Assembly (NCBI GenBank): GCA_025175895.1
Contig: CM046001.1
Coordinates: 51,521,719 to 51,585,718, forward strand
Direction: 5' to 3'
Length of the DNA: 64,000 nucleotides
DNA from: Wurfbainia villosa
Taxonomy: Eukaryota; Streptophyta; Magnoliopsida; Zingiberales; Zingiberaceae
The notes beneath the pieces are model-generated. The model had not been told where the DNA came from. It was given only the letters and a program-made list of their open reading frames with translations, and did not search any database. The position numbers were made by a program, and so were the translations under genes. This document shows positions 10,421 through 23,298 of the stretch, piece by piece; within the stretch, counting starts at the first letter, position 1; every line of letters begins with the position of its first letter.

Positions 10421-12282
10421 TGTAGGGATCTTTTATGCAAAATAGCATACGCGCAATGGAAAATTAGGATCCCTTCCCAGTGATCCTTGCGAAAGAAAAC
10501 CTCGTACAAAATAAATTTCTCTAAAAGAAAACCTATCTTATAGGAGAATTCTACCTTTGTTGCGTGCCCTTTACAATCCCGCTTTTCCTTGGATGTGTTG
10601 GATCTTTTAGCACGTTCAAATGTCCGTGCCTCTATATGTATCCACACGAGCAAGCTCTTGTCTCACAAAAGAAAACTAGAAGATCTCTCCTTTACTTCTT
10701 GCTAGAGAAGTCCCTAAAGGAGAGGAAGGTAGGGAAGAAGAGAAAGGAAGAAGAAGACTACTCTTCTTGCTAGATTACACTCACAAAACCACACAACAAA
10801 AGCCTCTCCCACCAAGCTCTCACCAAGCCTTAAGCTCCAACTCAACCCCTTTGGCCGGCCACCCCATGGGGTGTTTTATAGGATTTGAAAAACCTTTCAT
10901 CTCCTATCACATTCAATGTAATCAATGGCATTGAAAGATAATTAAACAAGGAGTTATCCTCCTTGTTTTGGCCGGCCACATGTGGAGGAAATCCAAGGGT
11001 CAAAACCCTTTGTCTCCTTCCAACTCATCAAGCTTAGGTGGCATGCTTAGGTGGCATGCTTATGTGGCATTCATGGATGTTGAATTAATCTTATTAATTC
11101 AATAAGCTTATGTTATCATATTGAATTAATCTCATTAAATCAATAAGGTAACATATTGAATTAATCTTATTAAATCAATTAAGCTTAGCATATTGAATTA
11201 ATCTCATTAAATCAATAAGCTAAAATTCTCTTTAAGCTTAAAGTCCAAAAACCATTTTGTACTTAAGCTTATTCCCAAATTATTCTAGTCAAACTAGAAT
11301 GCACTAATTCTTCTAATCATCATGCTCTTTGTGTGACCCTATAGGCTCTCATAACGTTGGCAGTGGATCTAAACTCTTTTAGATACACAAGCAATGAGCG
11401 GCATCTAGCAATACATCATTGCTACCCAAGTTACGAAATAAGTCAAGATCCGACTAACCTTTTCGTGACTACTATAATGTATGACCGTGTCCTTCTATCC
11501 TTGATATCAGATTGACCAATGAGGCATAGACCGTGTCATCCTCGATCAATCTATGTGTTTCTTGATCCCTGAGTAAACTAACTCAAACAAATGAGCTCAA
11601 TATCTCATATTGACTCATTCGAGCATGGCCATGCGTTTTAGTAGTTCCACTCAATCAAGGGGCCCACAGATATCACTCCCGTCATATGGGAGGGATAGAT
11701 CCCATCTACATCACTCACATCCCTCCGCATAATTTGTTATATACCCAGTAATCGCCTTTATGGTCCACCCTGTTACGGGTGACATTTGACGATATCAAAG
11801 TACATAACTCCTTATGTAGGGAACCGTAGTGACTTCAGGTTTGAGGACTATTCATACCAATAGTCACATGAGAAAGTTTATGACACTCATATGACGATCC
11901 ATGAAACTTTCTCATGGCGGGTCAGTTCAGTATATATTCTCTAATATATACCCATGTGTCAACTTGATATCATATATCCATGACTTGTGAGATCAAGTCA
12001 TCAATTGACCTACATGCTAGTCTTTATGTATTAATATTGCCCTTGCATATTAATATTTGACTAGGAACATTTAGGAAAGTATTCTCTACAGCCTCTCATA
12101 ATTAATTTTGCCAATTGATGTGCTGTAGATAAGAACCTACTTTTCTAGGGCATTATTATATTTAATTTAGCTGGCACAAGCAAGATGTAAATATAATAAC
12201 CAATCCTTTGCCTTTATAGAATATGATACAAAATGTTCCCTATTCAACCATCACATGATTGGTTCTAGGGCTATAACTAACA
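10421..12282 (-). mobile_element. Solo LTR of a Copia element (about 1.86 kb)
   Basis: Read on the minus strand it starts TGTTAGTTATAGCCC and ends AGGGATCCC...GATCCCTACA. Flanks are ATTGT (10416-10420) and ATTGC (12283-12287), a 4-of-5 match to a 5 bp target duplication. Element B sequence continues on both sides and no internal region is present, so this is a solo LTR left by recombination. The GCGCAATGGAA near one end and the tract around 11330-11420 resemble the corresponding LTR parts of F and G. Confidence 0.75.
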
Positions 12283-13287
12283 ATTGCCACATGCTTTAAA
12301 TTATGCAATCACTTATGCCATGATTATTTCATGCATTAAAATTAATCAAAATGAATTTAAGGGAAAATGACATGATTTAATGTTCTAAATAAAGGAATCA
12401 AATTGGAATGCCTAGATAAAATGCATGAACCTTTTAGATTAGGGAAAAATGTAAACCCACACCTTACAAAAACTATAAGGATGACTTGTGTGTGTTTTCA
12501 TAGACTCTAGACACCTGTGAGATATTAGGACATGGGTCAAGTTTAATGTGCTTATATGGTGCATCAAAGTGAACTTAAGACTCATTAAATCATAAGGATG
12601 AATCATGAGGAAAGTTAGTATACAAGTCATGTATACTTAGCCCATTAACCATGATTCAAAATAAGGTTTGAAAAAAATTTCAAAATCATTTTAAAAAAAA
12701 TTGGTGAAGTCTATCTTTTGATAGAAACCACCAATAAGAAGATTGGCACAAAGTTAGACAAATCATTGAATTTTTCTATGCTTTTGAACTTTGTATCATT
12801 CTTTGAATTTAAAAGTTATTTTCATAGAAAATTATTTTTCCTCAATTGTACTTACCATAAGTAATATACGTATGAAATTTCAAAATTTTTTCAAAATTCA
12901 TATATTTACTTATGCATGTATGAAAATAATCTAAAAAACTCTGATTTTTGTACAATCAGAGTCCAGTCGATTGTTGAAGGCAACCAACTGACTTGTGGTG
13001 TTGGTAGTAAACTATTTACTGACATAGTCGATTGTTGTGTCTGATTTTGGTTGCACAAGGTATGTTCAACCATTTACTAGCACCCCTAGGATACTTAACT
13101 ACTCCTAACCCTAGGATATGCTTTGGAAAGCATTGGAAGGGTAAGAATTTCAGTACTGAATAAGTTTAGGATTAAAAATCAAATTTTAAGGTGTGTGAAA
13201 GTTCAAGTTTGAACTTTTGCCCTTATTTTTTATTGTTTAGAATTCCTATAGACTTAGGAACTCTCTAAGGACATTGTTGGTGCAATT
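12283..13287 (+). other. Element B non-coding region, part 2
   Basis: AT-rich 3' non-coding sequence with degenerate AGTCGACT-type motifs near 12965-13030. It is interrupted at 13287 by element C and resumes at 26927. Confidence 0.55.
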
Positions 13288-14295
13288 TGTAGGACCGAAA
13301 AACACGCTAGAGGGGGGAGTGTATAGCGTTTTAAAATATTTTCTTTCTTTCATTTTAAAACCAAAGCTTGCAGTGGAAAAACAAAGTTAAGAAACACAAG
13401 AACACGAAGGAGTTTTACTTGGTTCACAGCCTACTAGCTGCTAGTACCCAAGGCCTTGTGATCCTTGATCGCTTTCGAAGGGCAATCACTAAAAGGGTCT
13501 CTTCCTTGTTGGAGGTAAGAGGCAAAGCAATTACAAATAAAATGAATGGGCCAATAACAACCCTACCAGTCCCTATACAAATTAAGTACAAATTAAAATA
13601 ATGAAAGTATACCGAGACAAATAAAGGAAAGATGGAGCGATGTCAGGGTTTAGAAGATAAGCGGAGGTTGGTTGCTTGTGAGATTGTGAGAGCTTGAGCG
13701 TTAGAGATGTATTACTAGGGTTTGAAATTAAGCCTTCTTTTATAGACCTTCCTAAGCCTTCAAGATCATTATTTTCATCAAGATCTAGATCTAGATAAAA
13801 CTCTATCCATAATTCTTATCCTTGAGGTGGCAATTGACTCTTCACGAGTACACCAGTTGACTGCTCCTATTGTCAGTCGACTATTGATTCTCCCAGTCGA
13901 CTATTGTCCTTGAGTTTCTATCTTGTCACCTGCAATGCAAGATTAATATAATGTATACATATAATGATGATGCCAGTCTTTAGACCGTCCAATCATGACT
14001 TCGTCTTTCCCCTGAAGTCTTAGTTGGATAGACACTTATCGTTGTCCTCGTACTGAGGATACGACCTCACTATCGCTCCACACCCAGAGCTTACCTTGCT
14101 TTACCTTTTTGTCCTTTGTCCTATTGTTTAGCATCTAATCTTTGACCACCATTCCTCCTGGTGTCTTTGGGCCCAGCTAAGACTATTCAAGTTATGCACA
14201 CTTGACATAACATATTAGATAACAATATGACTTAACTTTGAACCTTTTCCATTATCAAAACTCAAGTTCGATTATCAAGTATCCCTGCACCAACA
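13288..14295 (-). repeat. 3' LTR of Sirevirus C
   Basis: About 1008 bp, TGTAGGACCG to CACCAACA in plus coordinates, matching 25929-26926. Two AGTCGACT palindromes lie near 13876 and 13900. A reverse polypurine tract follows at 14296. Confidence 0.85.
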
Positions 14296-15006
14296 ATCTC
14301 TCCCTTTTTGATCTATGGCAACCAGATTCAAAGTTAAGAAAATAATAAGCATTAATCATTTATTTTTCAAAAATGCCCCCTTAATAATACCTCCCCCTTA
14401 ATGTTTGATGAGTTTTGAAAAAGAAATTAAAGTTAAAAAATTTTAACCTCTTTAACTTGTATCTCTCCCCCTTTGACATATATCAAAAAGAATGTTATGA
14501 GGAATGCAATTTCAAGGTTAATGTTGAAAAAATACTAAAATTCAAAACATTTAAAGTTCATTTTCAAGTTGTAAAATATCGAGACATCTTTAAATTTTTG
14601 AAATAGTTTTAATTATAAGTTCATTTTCAAATGTCCAAATGATAAAATATGAAGTAGCTAAACACTTTTATGAATCCAAGCATGTGTCCTTTTTGAAAAA
14701 TAATATTTTAAAATAAACCATCTAATAAATTGTTCTTAAGAAAATGTCCAACTCAATTTTGACTCAATTGATATTAAATAATCAATAAGTCTTGTTGGGA
14801 GTTAGTCACTTACGTGATTAGTTTGAAAATTATACTCCATGATTCATGTTGATGCACTTGTTTTACATCTAGAATCAGAAGTAAGGTCCTAACATCTCAT
14901 GCCCATCTACGTGGCTCAATACACAACCAGGTTAATCTTAAGTGTTGTGAGATGCATTGGCTTTTTATATATCTATAGGCTCATGATTTCTAAGGTGAGT
15001 CCTATG
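14296..15006 (-). other. Sirevirus C 3' non-coding region
   Basis: AT-rich, no gene. Several CTCCCCC tracts (reverse of AGGGGGAG) lie near 14296, 14378, 14392 and 14464, the repeated polypurine tracts of the lineage. Confidence 0.6.
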
Positions 15007-15380
15007 CTAGTTCCAAAGACCACAAAACAAAAGATAGATAGATAATATGAGCAATTCATACTCTACTAAATATACTCCTAATTTCATTCTAAGTAAACTA
15101 AATTTGAATTCAGGTAAAGGTTTGGTGAAAATGTCCACTAGGTTCAATTTAGATTCCACATATTCAAGTTTAATATCACCATTACTTACATGTTCCCTAA
15201 CAAAGTGATGTTTAACTTCTATGTGTTTAGTTCTTGAATAATGTATAGGATTTTTAGTTAGGTTTATTGAACTAATGTTATCTATCATGATTTTAGTGTC
15301 GTTAAAGTCTAGTTGGAAGTCATTTAGAGTGTATTTCATCCAAAGGAGTTAAGTTATACACTCTCCCATTGCTACATATT
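15007..15380 (-). pseudogene. Sirevirus C RNase H, C-terminal part
   Basis: Codes the end of Copia RNase H, with INLTKNPIHYSRTKHIEVKHH and EYVESKLNLVDIFTKPLPE. Just upstream the frame reads EYVAMGECIT, a TAA stop, then LLWMKYTL; the stop replaces the usual Gln (CAA to TAA). Element D is inserted in the preceding TTEAEY motif; the rest of the domain resumes at 20893. Confidence 0.8.
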
Positions 15381-15835
15381 TGTAGGAACGATGGTGGCCG
15401 ACTAGAGGGGGGTGAATAGCCCTCTTTCATCATATGAGCGGAAGTCGTTCTTAATCGTCTACAATTAACGTTAGTGCAAGCGGAAAATACAAAGCAAAGA
15501 TAATTAAGAACAAACAAAAAGATAAACAATGCTAACAAGACAATATAACGTGGTTCACGGCCTCGCCGCTAATCCACGGTCCGATTCGTCTCCGGTGAAT
15601 CACTCTGCAACCAATCCACTATTGGTCTCTCCCTTTAGCCCAAGCAAGGTGGAGGTAAACCTTTTACAACAAGAGATCACTCCTTCTTTTACAATAAATA
15701 TGAAAGAAAACTAGAAGAAGGAGTTTGAGCTTTGTGAGGCACTTAGTAGGATGTTTAGAGCATGAGCATTACCCATCTAAAAGCCCCCACCCTCTCTTTT
15801 TATAGAGAGGAAGCAATTCTTCCCATTGAGCACTA

Positions 15836-16130
15836 TCAGTCGACTGATGCTTTCATCAGTCGACTGATGTCGACTCCAACGGCTTCTGACCAAGCTGGAT
15901 TCGCGGGATCCGCGACCGATTTTTCAACAGTCATATGATCAATCGACTAATATCGACTTCCAATCGAGTGACCCGTGAGCTCGACTAGCTTCTGTGCCCG
16001 TGCACAGTGCTATCAGTCGACTGCTCCCATTCAGCAGTCAACTGATGTCAACTTGACTCATCAGCCACACCAGTCGATTGTCGATCAACTTGGAGCAGTT
16101 GACTGCCATGACATGGCAGTCGACTGGTGT
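15836..16130 (-). repeat. AGTCGACT palindrome array in LTR D
   Basis: Exact copies near 15838, 15859, 16015 and 16123, plus several variants. In transcription sense they sit just upstream of the TATA motif. The 5' LTR copy (20083-20395) has about five exact copies. Confidence 0.8.
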
Positions 16131-16314
16131 CGGGTAAAACTCAAACTTAACATCCGTTTGAGCTTCCGACGGTCGGGTAAACCTCAACCCTTATAGTTGA
16201 GCCTCCGACACTCAGCCATTCGGCCAAGTTCACCTAATGAGTTACTTACAATTTACTCTTTCTCTCATCTCACTTGAAGTCCCTCATCGAAGCTCTCTTC
16301 GTTCGCGGCCACGT

Positions 16315-16460
16315 CCCTCGGCAGCATCAAGCGCACGGTTCTGCAATGCTCCTTCACGTCTCTTGCCCTCGAAGTCTGCTTCCTTGGCTTCGCTTCAAGT
16401 CATCTCGTCCGGCGGTCCCTCGACAGCATCAAGCACACGGCTCTGCAATGCTCCTTCACC
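16315..16460 (-). repeat. Duplicated block in the D LTR
   Basis: Two copies of a block containing GCATCAAGC, ACGG and CTGCAATGCTCCTTCAC start at 16315 and 16417. The same pair is in the other D LTR (near 20579 and 20685), and a related pair with GCACCAAGCGCA is in the E LTRs. Confidence 0.7.
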
Positions 16461-16621
16461 AACTCAAGCACAAGGTTGTGAGTAGTGACACTTGCCTAAG
16501 CTCCATGTGCGAATTACTAAGTCTTGTAAGACTCCAACGTACATATAAAATCCAATCATCCTAACTTAAACTCTTTGCCACACACATCAAAACCATATCA
16601 CATGGGTTGATTGCCCTAACA

Positions 16622-17860
16622 ATCTCCCCCTTTTTGATGTGTGGCAATCCGTTTAAGTTAGGTAAACACATAACAATAAACATAAGCAAGGAAAGCATGT
16701 AAGTAAAAACATGAGTATAATAACTCCCCCTTAAACATGCAACTCCCCCTTAAGACAAACTTCCCTATTAGCATGATTAACTTAAACTTTCCTATTTCTC
16801 CCCCTTTGACACCATCAAAAATAATTTCTAAATGTCATAATCCAAGGTATCAACTCTAAGGAGGAAAAAATACCAAAAACCAAAATAAAACCTGAGACGT
16901 GATCATCGATCGTAGTTGATTACTACGACCGCACGTAAAATCTGAGTTTTCTAATTTTTCCGACTAAATTGAAAATGCACTATAAATTCCAAAAAATTCA
17001 AAAAATTGTGAAATTTTGAAAACACATTTCTTTAAAGTCCTTTATCAGTGAAAAATGAGTTTTCATGAAAATTACTTATATTTTCAATGATTTGCCAAAA
17101 ATACAAAAGCTTCAAAAACAACTAGTGTTTTGATCAAGTTTTTATCAATTTTAGCACCTAGTTTTGCTTTAAATTGTTTCAAAACATGGAAGCACAGATT
17201 TTAAATTAAGAAATGGTTTTGAAAACATATGAAATATCCAACCATGATCTTTGGGCAATATGTCTATGAATTAAACATAAGTCTTCCCCATGATTGGTCT
17301 ATTATTGCTATTTTGATACTTAAAATGACCATCTAAATGTTATAAGCATTAGTGGACCATTTGTATCATCCTATCATCTCACCCATACTATGTTTTCAAT
17401 CAAAGTTATCCTTATGGTGAATGTGAGATGTTCCTAAAGGTATTTATGTGCTTAACCTTTAAATTTATGCAATTCTACCCATCGTTAAGTATCACCCTAA
17501 CATACTACATGATCATAAAAACAAATATGCATTAATTTTACATTATGATCATGAAACAAATATATCAATCAATTTGTGATCATGCATTAGGCATAAAATC
17601 AAGATAATAATTCAAGTATCACCTAAAGCATGGTTTAAACCCTATTGCCCATAATTATATATTAAATGTCAAGATCATAAATCATGATTGCAAACATATA
17701 TAATAATTACATTAACTATCATGATTTAAGCATTATTATCAATTTATGGGCACATTATCATCACCCAACACTATTTCAAAAATTAAGTCCCCACATCCTA
17801 AGTCAACCAAATAGTATGATATAAGTCAAGTCCACTATGGTTGACTAACCTAGGGTTTTC
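16622..17860 (-). other. Element D non-coding region between gag and 3' LTR
   Basis: AT-rich, no coding domain. Repeated CTCCCCC tracts (16623, 16724, 16745, 16798) are reverse polypurine tracts. Similar sequence occurs in E (34748-35060 and 44330-45094). Confidence 0.7.
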
Positions 17861-19566
17861 CTAACCCTTAAAGATGGATTTAGGAACCCAATACAAGTTC
17901 TTTCCTATGGGGTTCACTAAATATTCCTTAGGGATCCATTTTCTAGCATTTGTCATATTTTTGCTTTGACCCCTAGCAATCAAACATTTATAGGCCTTTT
18001 CATTAGTCTTTCCCTTATATCCTAGGCCTTTCCTTTTGAAGCTTGCCCTTTGGCTCCCTATGATCATGTTAAGGGTGTTGGAGCCAATTGTGAATTTTTC
18101 TAGGGCCTTAGTCAAATGGTCTACCTTTTCCCTTAAAGCCCTATTTTCCTCAATGCATGCATCATTAACATCCAAAGGCATATAGTTATCATGTGAGCAT
18201 GCATCATCATTAACATTTAAACATGCTTGTTCTAATTTATTTTCTATATCCTTAATTTGATCAAGCATGCACTTGTTCTTTTTTTTTTTAGCCCTAAATA
18301 AATCCTTAGTAAGGCTAGAAATCATGGAAACTATTTTCTTGGGTGAGAGATTTGTTACCATAGTCTCCATGTCTTCTTCTTCGGATGAAAAGGATGATGA
18401 TGAGCCTCCCCCTTCACTAGAGCTCTCCTCACTTGTGCTTCTTTCTTCTTGCTCGGAGGAGGAGGTGTCTAGATCATCCAATGCCATTAGAGACAAATTT
18501 GTAACAAAGGCATTTTTTTCCTCCGATGATGATGAGGAGGAGGAAGGATCATCCCATGTCCTTGCCTTGAGTGCTTTGGCCTTCCCTTTTTCTTTGGTCT
18601 TCTTTTCTTCTTCTTCTTCTTGCTCCCCTTCTTCTTTTCCTCTTTCTTCTTCCTCTCTTCTTTGCTCTTGTTCAAGAGGGGACACTCATCTCTTATATGT
18701 CCCTCTTGTTGGCAATTATAGCATATTATCTTCCTCTTATGCCTTCTCCTATCATAAGATTTGTTAAATTTTAAATTCTTTAAAGCACGCCTTACCTTCC
18801 TTACCATATAAGCATCTTCATTGCTATTCATGAAGGATGAGGAGGATGCTTCATCGAAGGAGGAGGAAATCTCTATCTTCTTCTTCTTCCCCTTGTTGGC
18901 TACCAAGGCTACTCCTCTTGATGGCTTGATACTTGATTCTTTGTTTATTCCTTCAAGCCTTGTTTCATGGAGCTCCATGGTTGAGAAGAACTCCTCCAAG
19001 GTGCTCACTTCTAAATTCTTCGACATGTAAAAGGAGTCCACCATTGAGCTCCATTTCGATGACCAGGGAAAAGCATCGATTGCTTTCATTAGCATATCCC
19101 GGTTCGAAAGTTTTTCTCCGACACTTGTTAGCCCAATTAAAATTTCTTTAAACCTAGAATGTAATGAGGTTACCTTTTCTCCCTTTTCAAGTTTAATATT
19201 TGATAGTTGGGAGCGGAGGAGGTCTCTCCTTGCAAGCTTGGCCTCCGAGATACCTTCATGAAGCTCTACTAGCTTCTCCCACATCTCTTTAGCACTTGCA
19301 CACTCTCCAATCCGGTTGATTTCTTGTTGAGAGAGTACGTTGTACAAGTGATGCTTGGCCTTCGAATTTGCCAAGTACTCCTCTCTTTGTCTCTTTGTCT
19401 ATCTTGTCTTCTCTATTCGCTCCCCATCTTCACCCCTAGGTATCTCGAAACCATTTTCTATTATTAATAAAATTTCGAAATCGGTTTCGAAAAATACCTC
19501 TATTCTCTTCTTCCACCAAGAGAATTCTCCTTCAAATTTCGGTGGGTGAATGTTGGAGCCGGCCAT
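17861..19566 (-). pseudogene. Element D gag (UBN2-type Copia gag)
   Basis: The ATG is at 19564-19566, starting MAGSNIHPPKFEGEF, with SWWKKR in the first helix. The UBN2-like gag domain follows (GECASAKEMWEKLVELHEG, LHSRFKEI, SNRDMLMKAIDAFPWSSKW). Next are a zinc knuckle CYNCQQEGHIRDEC, a long Lys/Glu tract, acidic Ser-rich repeats and a coiled-coil-like segment, ending in EYLVNP...YWVPKS. Two lesions are visible: TAG at 19399-19401 where E has Trp, and a frameshift in the GAA-rich tract near 18590-18650 that splits the C-terminal half. Capsid/nucleocapsid protein; no protease or pol follows. Confidence 0.85.
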
Positions 19567-19613
19567 CTTTGATTGTGCTTGTTGCGGCGGTTAGTCCTCA
19601 ATAAGCTTCCTTG

Positions 19614-19625
19614 GCTCTAATACCA
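19614..19625 (-). other. Primer binding site of element D
   Basis: Minus strand TGGTATTAGAGC, one mismatch from the initiator-Met tRNA site TGGTATCAGAGC, two bases inside the 5' LTR. Confidence 0.8.
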
Positions 19626-19627
19626 CT

Positions 19628-20887
19628 TGTAATAATGATGGTGGCCGGCTAGAGGGGGGTGAATAGCCCTCTTGCATCGTATGAGCGGAAGTCATTCTTA
19701 ATCGTCTACAATTAATGTTAGCGCAAGCGAAAAATACAAAGCAAAGACAATTAAGAACAAACAAAAAAATAAACAATGCTAACAAGACAATATAATGTGG
19801 TTCACGGCCTCGCCACTAATCCACGGTTCGATTCATCTCCGGTGAATCACTCCACAACCAATCCACTATTGGTCTCTCCCTTTAGCCCAAGCAAGGTGGA
19901 GGTAAACCTTTTACAACAAGAGATCACTCCTTCTTTTACAATAAATATGAAAGAAAACTAGAAGAAGGAGTTTGAGCTTTGTGGGGCACTTAGTAGGATG
20001 TTTAGAGCATGAGCATTACCCATCTAAAAGCCCCCACCCGCTCTTTTTTTAGAGAGGAAGCAATTCTTCCCGTTGATCACTATCAGTCGACTGATGCTTT
20101 CATCAATCGACTGATGTCGACTCCAACGGCTTCTGACCAGGCCGGATTCGCGGGATCCATGGCCGATTTTTCAACAGTCATATGATCAGTCGACTGATGT
20201 TAACATCAGTTGACTGATGTCAACTTCCAGTCGAGTGACCTGCGAGCTCGACTAGCTTTTGTGCCCATGCACAGTGCTATCAGTCGACTGCTCCCATTCA
20301 ACAGTCGACTGATGTCGACTCGACTCATCAACCACACTAGTCGATTGTCGATCGACTTGGAGCAGTCGACTGCCATGACATGGCAGTCGATTGGTGCCGA
20401 GTAAAACTCAAACTTAACATCCGTTTGAGCTTCCAACGGTCGAGTAAACCTCAACCCTTGCGGTCGAGCCTCCGACACTCAGCCATTCGGCCAAGTTCAT
20501 CTAATGATCTACTTACAATTCACTCATTCTCTCATCTCACTTGAAGTCCCTCGCTGAAGCTCTCTTCGTTCGCGCCATGTCCCTTGGCAGCATCAAGCGC
20601 ACAGCTCTGCAATGCTCCTTCGCGTCTCTTGCCCTTGAAGTCTGCTTCCTTGGCTTTGCTTCAAGTCATCTCGTCCGGAAGTCCCTCAGCAGCATCAAGC
20701 GCACGGCTCTGCAATGCTCCTTCGCTGACTCAAGCACGAGGTTGTGAGTGGTGACACTTGCCTAAGCTCCATGTGTGAATTACTAAGTCCTGCAAGACTC
20801 CAACGCACATATCAAATCCAATCATCATAACTTAAACTCTTTGCCACACACATCAAAACCATATCACATGGGTTGATTGCCTTAACA
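19628..20887 (-). repeat. 5' LTR of element D
   Basis: 1260 bp, collinear with 15381-16621. In the first ~125 aligned bases I count about 11 differences by eye, mostly transitions, so the insertion is not very recent. Confidence 0.88.
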
Positions 20888-20892
20888 ATATT

Positions 20893-21980
20893 CTGCTTCA
20901 GTAGTAGACAAAACAACACAATGTTGTTTTCTACTACACTAGCTAACTAGACTTAGACCCAGAAATTGATAGCTGACACTTGTACTTTTTCTATCGAGTT
21001 TACAGCTAGCATAATCTGAGTCAGAGTACCCGATTAGTTCAAAATTGTCACTAGTCCTTGGGTGTCATATTCCTACATTGAGAGTTCCTTTTACATATCT
21101 AAATATTATTTTTAATAAAGTTAAGTGTGATTCTTTGGCACAAGATTGAAATCTTGCACACATACTTACTATAAAAAGTTTATTAGGTTGGCTTGCAGTT
21201 AAGTACAAAAGGCTACCTATCACACTCCTATAGTATTTTAAATCTATGGATTTTTCCTTTAAGTCAGTATCAACTTTTATATTAGTTTCCATAAGTGTAC
21301 TAATTTCTTTAGCATTTTCCATGCCAAATTTTCTAATTAATTCCTTAGCATATTTATTTTGATACACATAAGTTCCTTCTTTTGTTTGTTTTATTTGTAA
21401 CTCTAAGATGAAGTTGAGTTCACCTATTAAACTCATTTCAAATTCACTTTCCATTAATGCTACAAATTCATTTAAAAATATGCTATTTGTTGACTCAAAA
21501 ATTATATCATCTACATAAATTTATGCTATAAATATTTCTTTTTCTAAGGTTTTTATAAAAAGGATTAGGTCTATTAATCCTTTCTTAACTTCCTTAGATA
21601 TTAAGTAAATAGGTAGTCTTTCATACCATGCCCTAGGTGCTTGTTTTAATCCATACAATAATTTCCTAAGCTTGAATGTATTGTTGGGTCAGTTTAGATC
21701 TTCAAATCCGGGTGGTTCGCTCACATATATTTCCTCTTTGATGAAACCATTTAAAAAGGTTGACTTAACATCCATTTGATACAACCTAAACCCCTTATGT
21801 GCGGCATAGGCCAACAACATTCTAATCGACTCAAGTCTAACTACTGGTGCATAGGTTTCATCATAATCTAAACCCTCTACTTGACTAAAACCTTTGGCTA
21901 CCAACTTAGCCTTATTCCTAATAATCTCACCCTTGTCATCAAGTTTGTTACGAAATACCTAGTTTGTACCTATGATAGTT
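20893..21980 (-). pseudogene. Sirevirus C RT and N-terminal RNase H
   Basis: Fragments in Copia RT order: [20 protein letters not shown] and [18 protein letters not shown] (21689-21904), then ALMESEFEMSLIGELNF and KYAKELIRKFGMENAKE (21065-21454), and RNase H up to TTEAEY at 20893, where D is inserted. Several stops and frameshifts separate them. The YVDD region is still readable near 21500-21520. Confidence 0.8.
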
Positions 21981-22079
21981 TTGTCTTTAGGTACCGGTTT
22001 TAATTCCCAAACTCAATTCCTAGTGAATTGGGCTAACTCTTCTTGCATAGTAATGATCCAATCATGGTCAAGAAGAGCT

Positions 22080-23290
22080 TGATCTATGGGTTTGGGTTCA
22101 ATTTTATATATGAATGAAATTTGACTTACATTTCTATATAGGAAGCTCGAGTTTGAACACCTAGATTAGGATTACCTAACACTTGATCTATAGGATGATC
22201 GAGTCTAACTCGAGGTGTTCTTGGATTAGGGTTTATGTTTGACTCAAGTTCAGGTTTAACTTCATTTTCTAAGTTTTTATTGATTGATTCGAATTTTGTA
22301 GGGTTATTTTCTTCATTAAACACTACATTGGTAGTTTCTTCAATTCTTAAAGAATCATTATTATATACTCTATAGGCTCTACTGGTAGTTAAATAACCTA
22401 GAAATATACCACTTGATGATTTAGAAGTAAATTTTCCTAAGTAGTCTTTTGTTTTTAGTATGTGAACTTTACAACCAAAGACTTTAAAATATTTAATGTC
22501 AGGTATCTTATTGTAGTATGTTTCATAGAATGTTTTATTATGTTGTTTAATAATTAAGGTTCTATTTTAGACATAACAAGCGGTATTTACCGCCTCAACC
22601 CAAAACCTATCAGATAACCTATACTTGTTTATCATATCCTAGCGGCTTCTTGTAAGATTCTATTTTTTCTTTCGACTAACCCATTTTATTGATGAGTCCT
22701 AGAGCAAGAGAATTCATGGTGATATCCATTTTGATTGCAAAATTCGATAAATTTATGATTTTCAAACTCTCCCCTATGGTCACTTCTAATTCTTTTATTC
22801 CTTAAGTTCTTTCCATTTTCTAATAGCTTGCGTAGATTAGTAAATTGATCCAAGGTTTCATTTTTATGTTTTAAGAATTTTACCCAAGTAAACCTAGAGT
22901 AGTCATCTACTATTACTAAATAGTATTGACTCCCATTTAGTGACTTAGCTCCATGAGAGTCAAATAGGTTTAAGTGTAGGAGCTCAAGCACACTTTTAGT
23001 TCTCTCTTGGTTAGTCAATTTATATGAAGTTTTAATTTATTTTCCTTGTTGACATGCATCACAAATTTTATTTTCTAAATTACCTAGTTTATGTAGGCTT
23101 CTAACTAGTCCATTGTGACTTATTTTATAAATAAGTCTTAGATGGGAGTAGCCCAGTCATCTATGTCACAATCATGATTCCTCTTGCTATGTCATTAGAC
23201 ACTTAATTGAGAAGTTAGGTAGATCTATTGTATAAATATTATTATTCCTAACTCCTTTAAGTATGATTTTTGAGCAATCAATATTCTTAA
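22080..23290 (-). pseudogene. Sirevirus C integrase
   Basis: The clearest part is 22686-23018: LELLHLNLFDSHG, YLVIVDDYSRFTWVKFLKHK and IRSDHRGEFEN, the Copia integrase core. The first catalytic Asp of the H-x-D-L-F motif is read as Asn, so the core is inactive even apart from its stops. A diverged C-terminal part and the connector to RT extend to about 22080. Confidence 0.72.
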
Positions 23291-23298
23291 TTAGAGAC

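Larger units (their letters stand above)
15381..16621 (-). repeat. 3' LTR of element D
   Basis: TGTAGGAACG to CCCTAACA in plus coordinates. It contains a TATA motif (about 15796-15806, minus strand), an AGTCGACT array (15836-16130) upstream of it, and two ~44 bp blocks 102 bp apart (16315 and 16417). Confidence 0.88.
15381..20887 (-). mobile_element. Element D: gag-only Sirevirus-like retrotransposon (TR-GAG type)
   Basis: A 5.5 kb element with 1.24-1.26 kb LTRs, initiator-Met primer site, gag and polypurine tract, and only about 1.2 kb of non-coding DNA between gag and the 3' LTR. A perfect 5 bp duplication ATATT (15376-15380, 20888-20892) flanks it. No pol is present, and it cannot have been lost after insertion without disturbing the boundaries seen. 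Architecture matches terminal-repeat retrotransposons with a GAG domain. It would depend on enzymes from a Sirevirus. Confidence 0.88.

Noticed and set aside
18267..18767. Ser-rich plus-strand frames at 18267-18774 and 45423-45914
   Set aside because: Antisense of the GAA-rich tracts of D and E gag.
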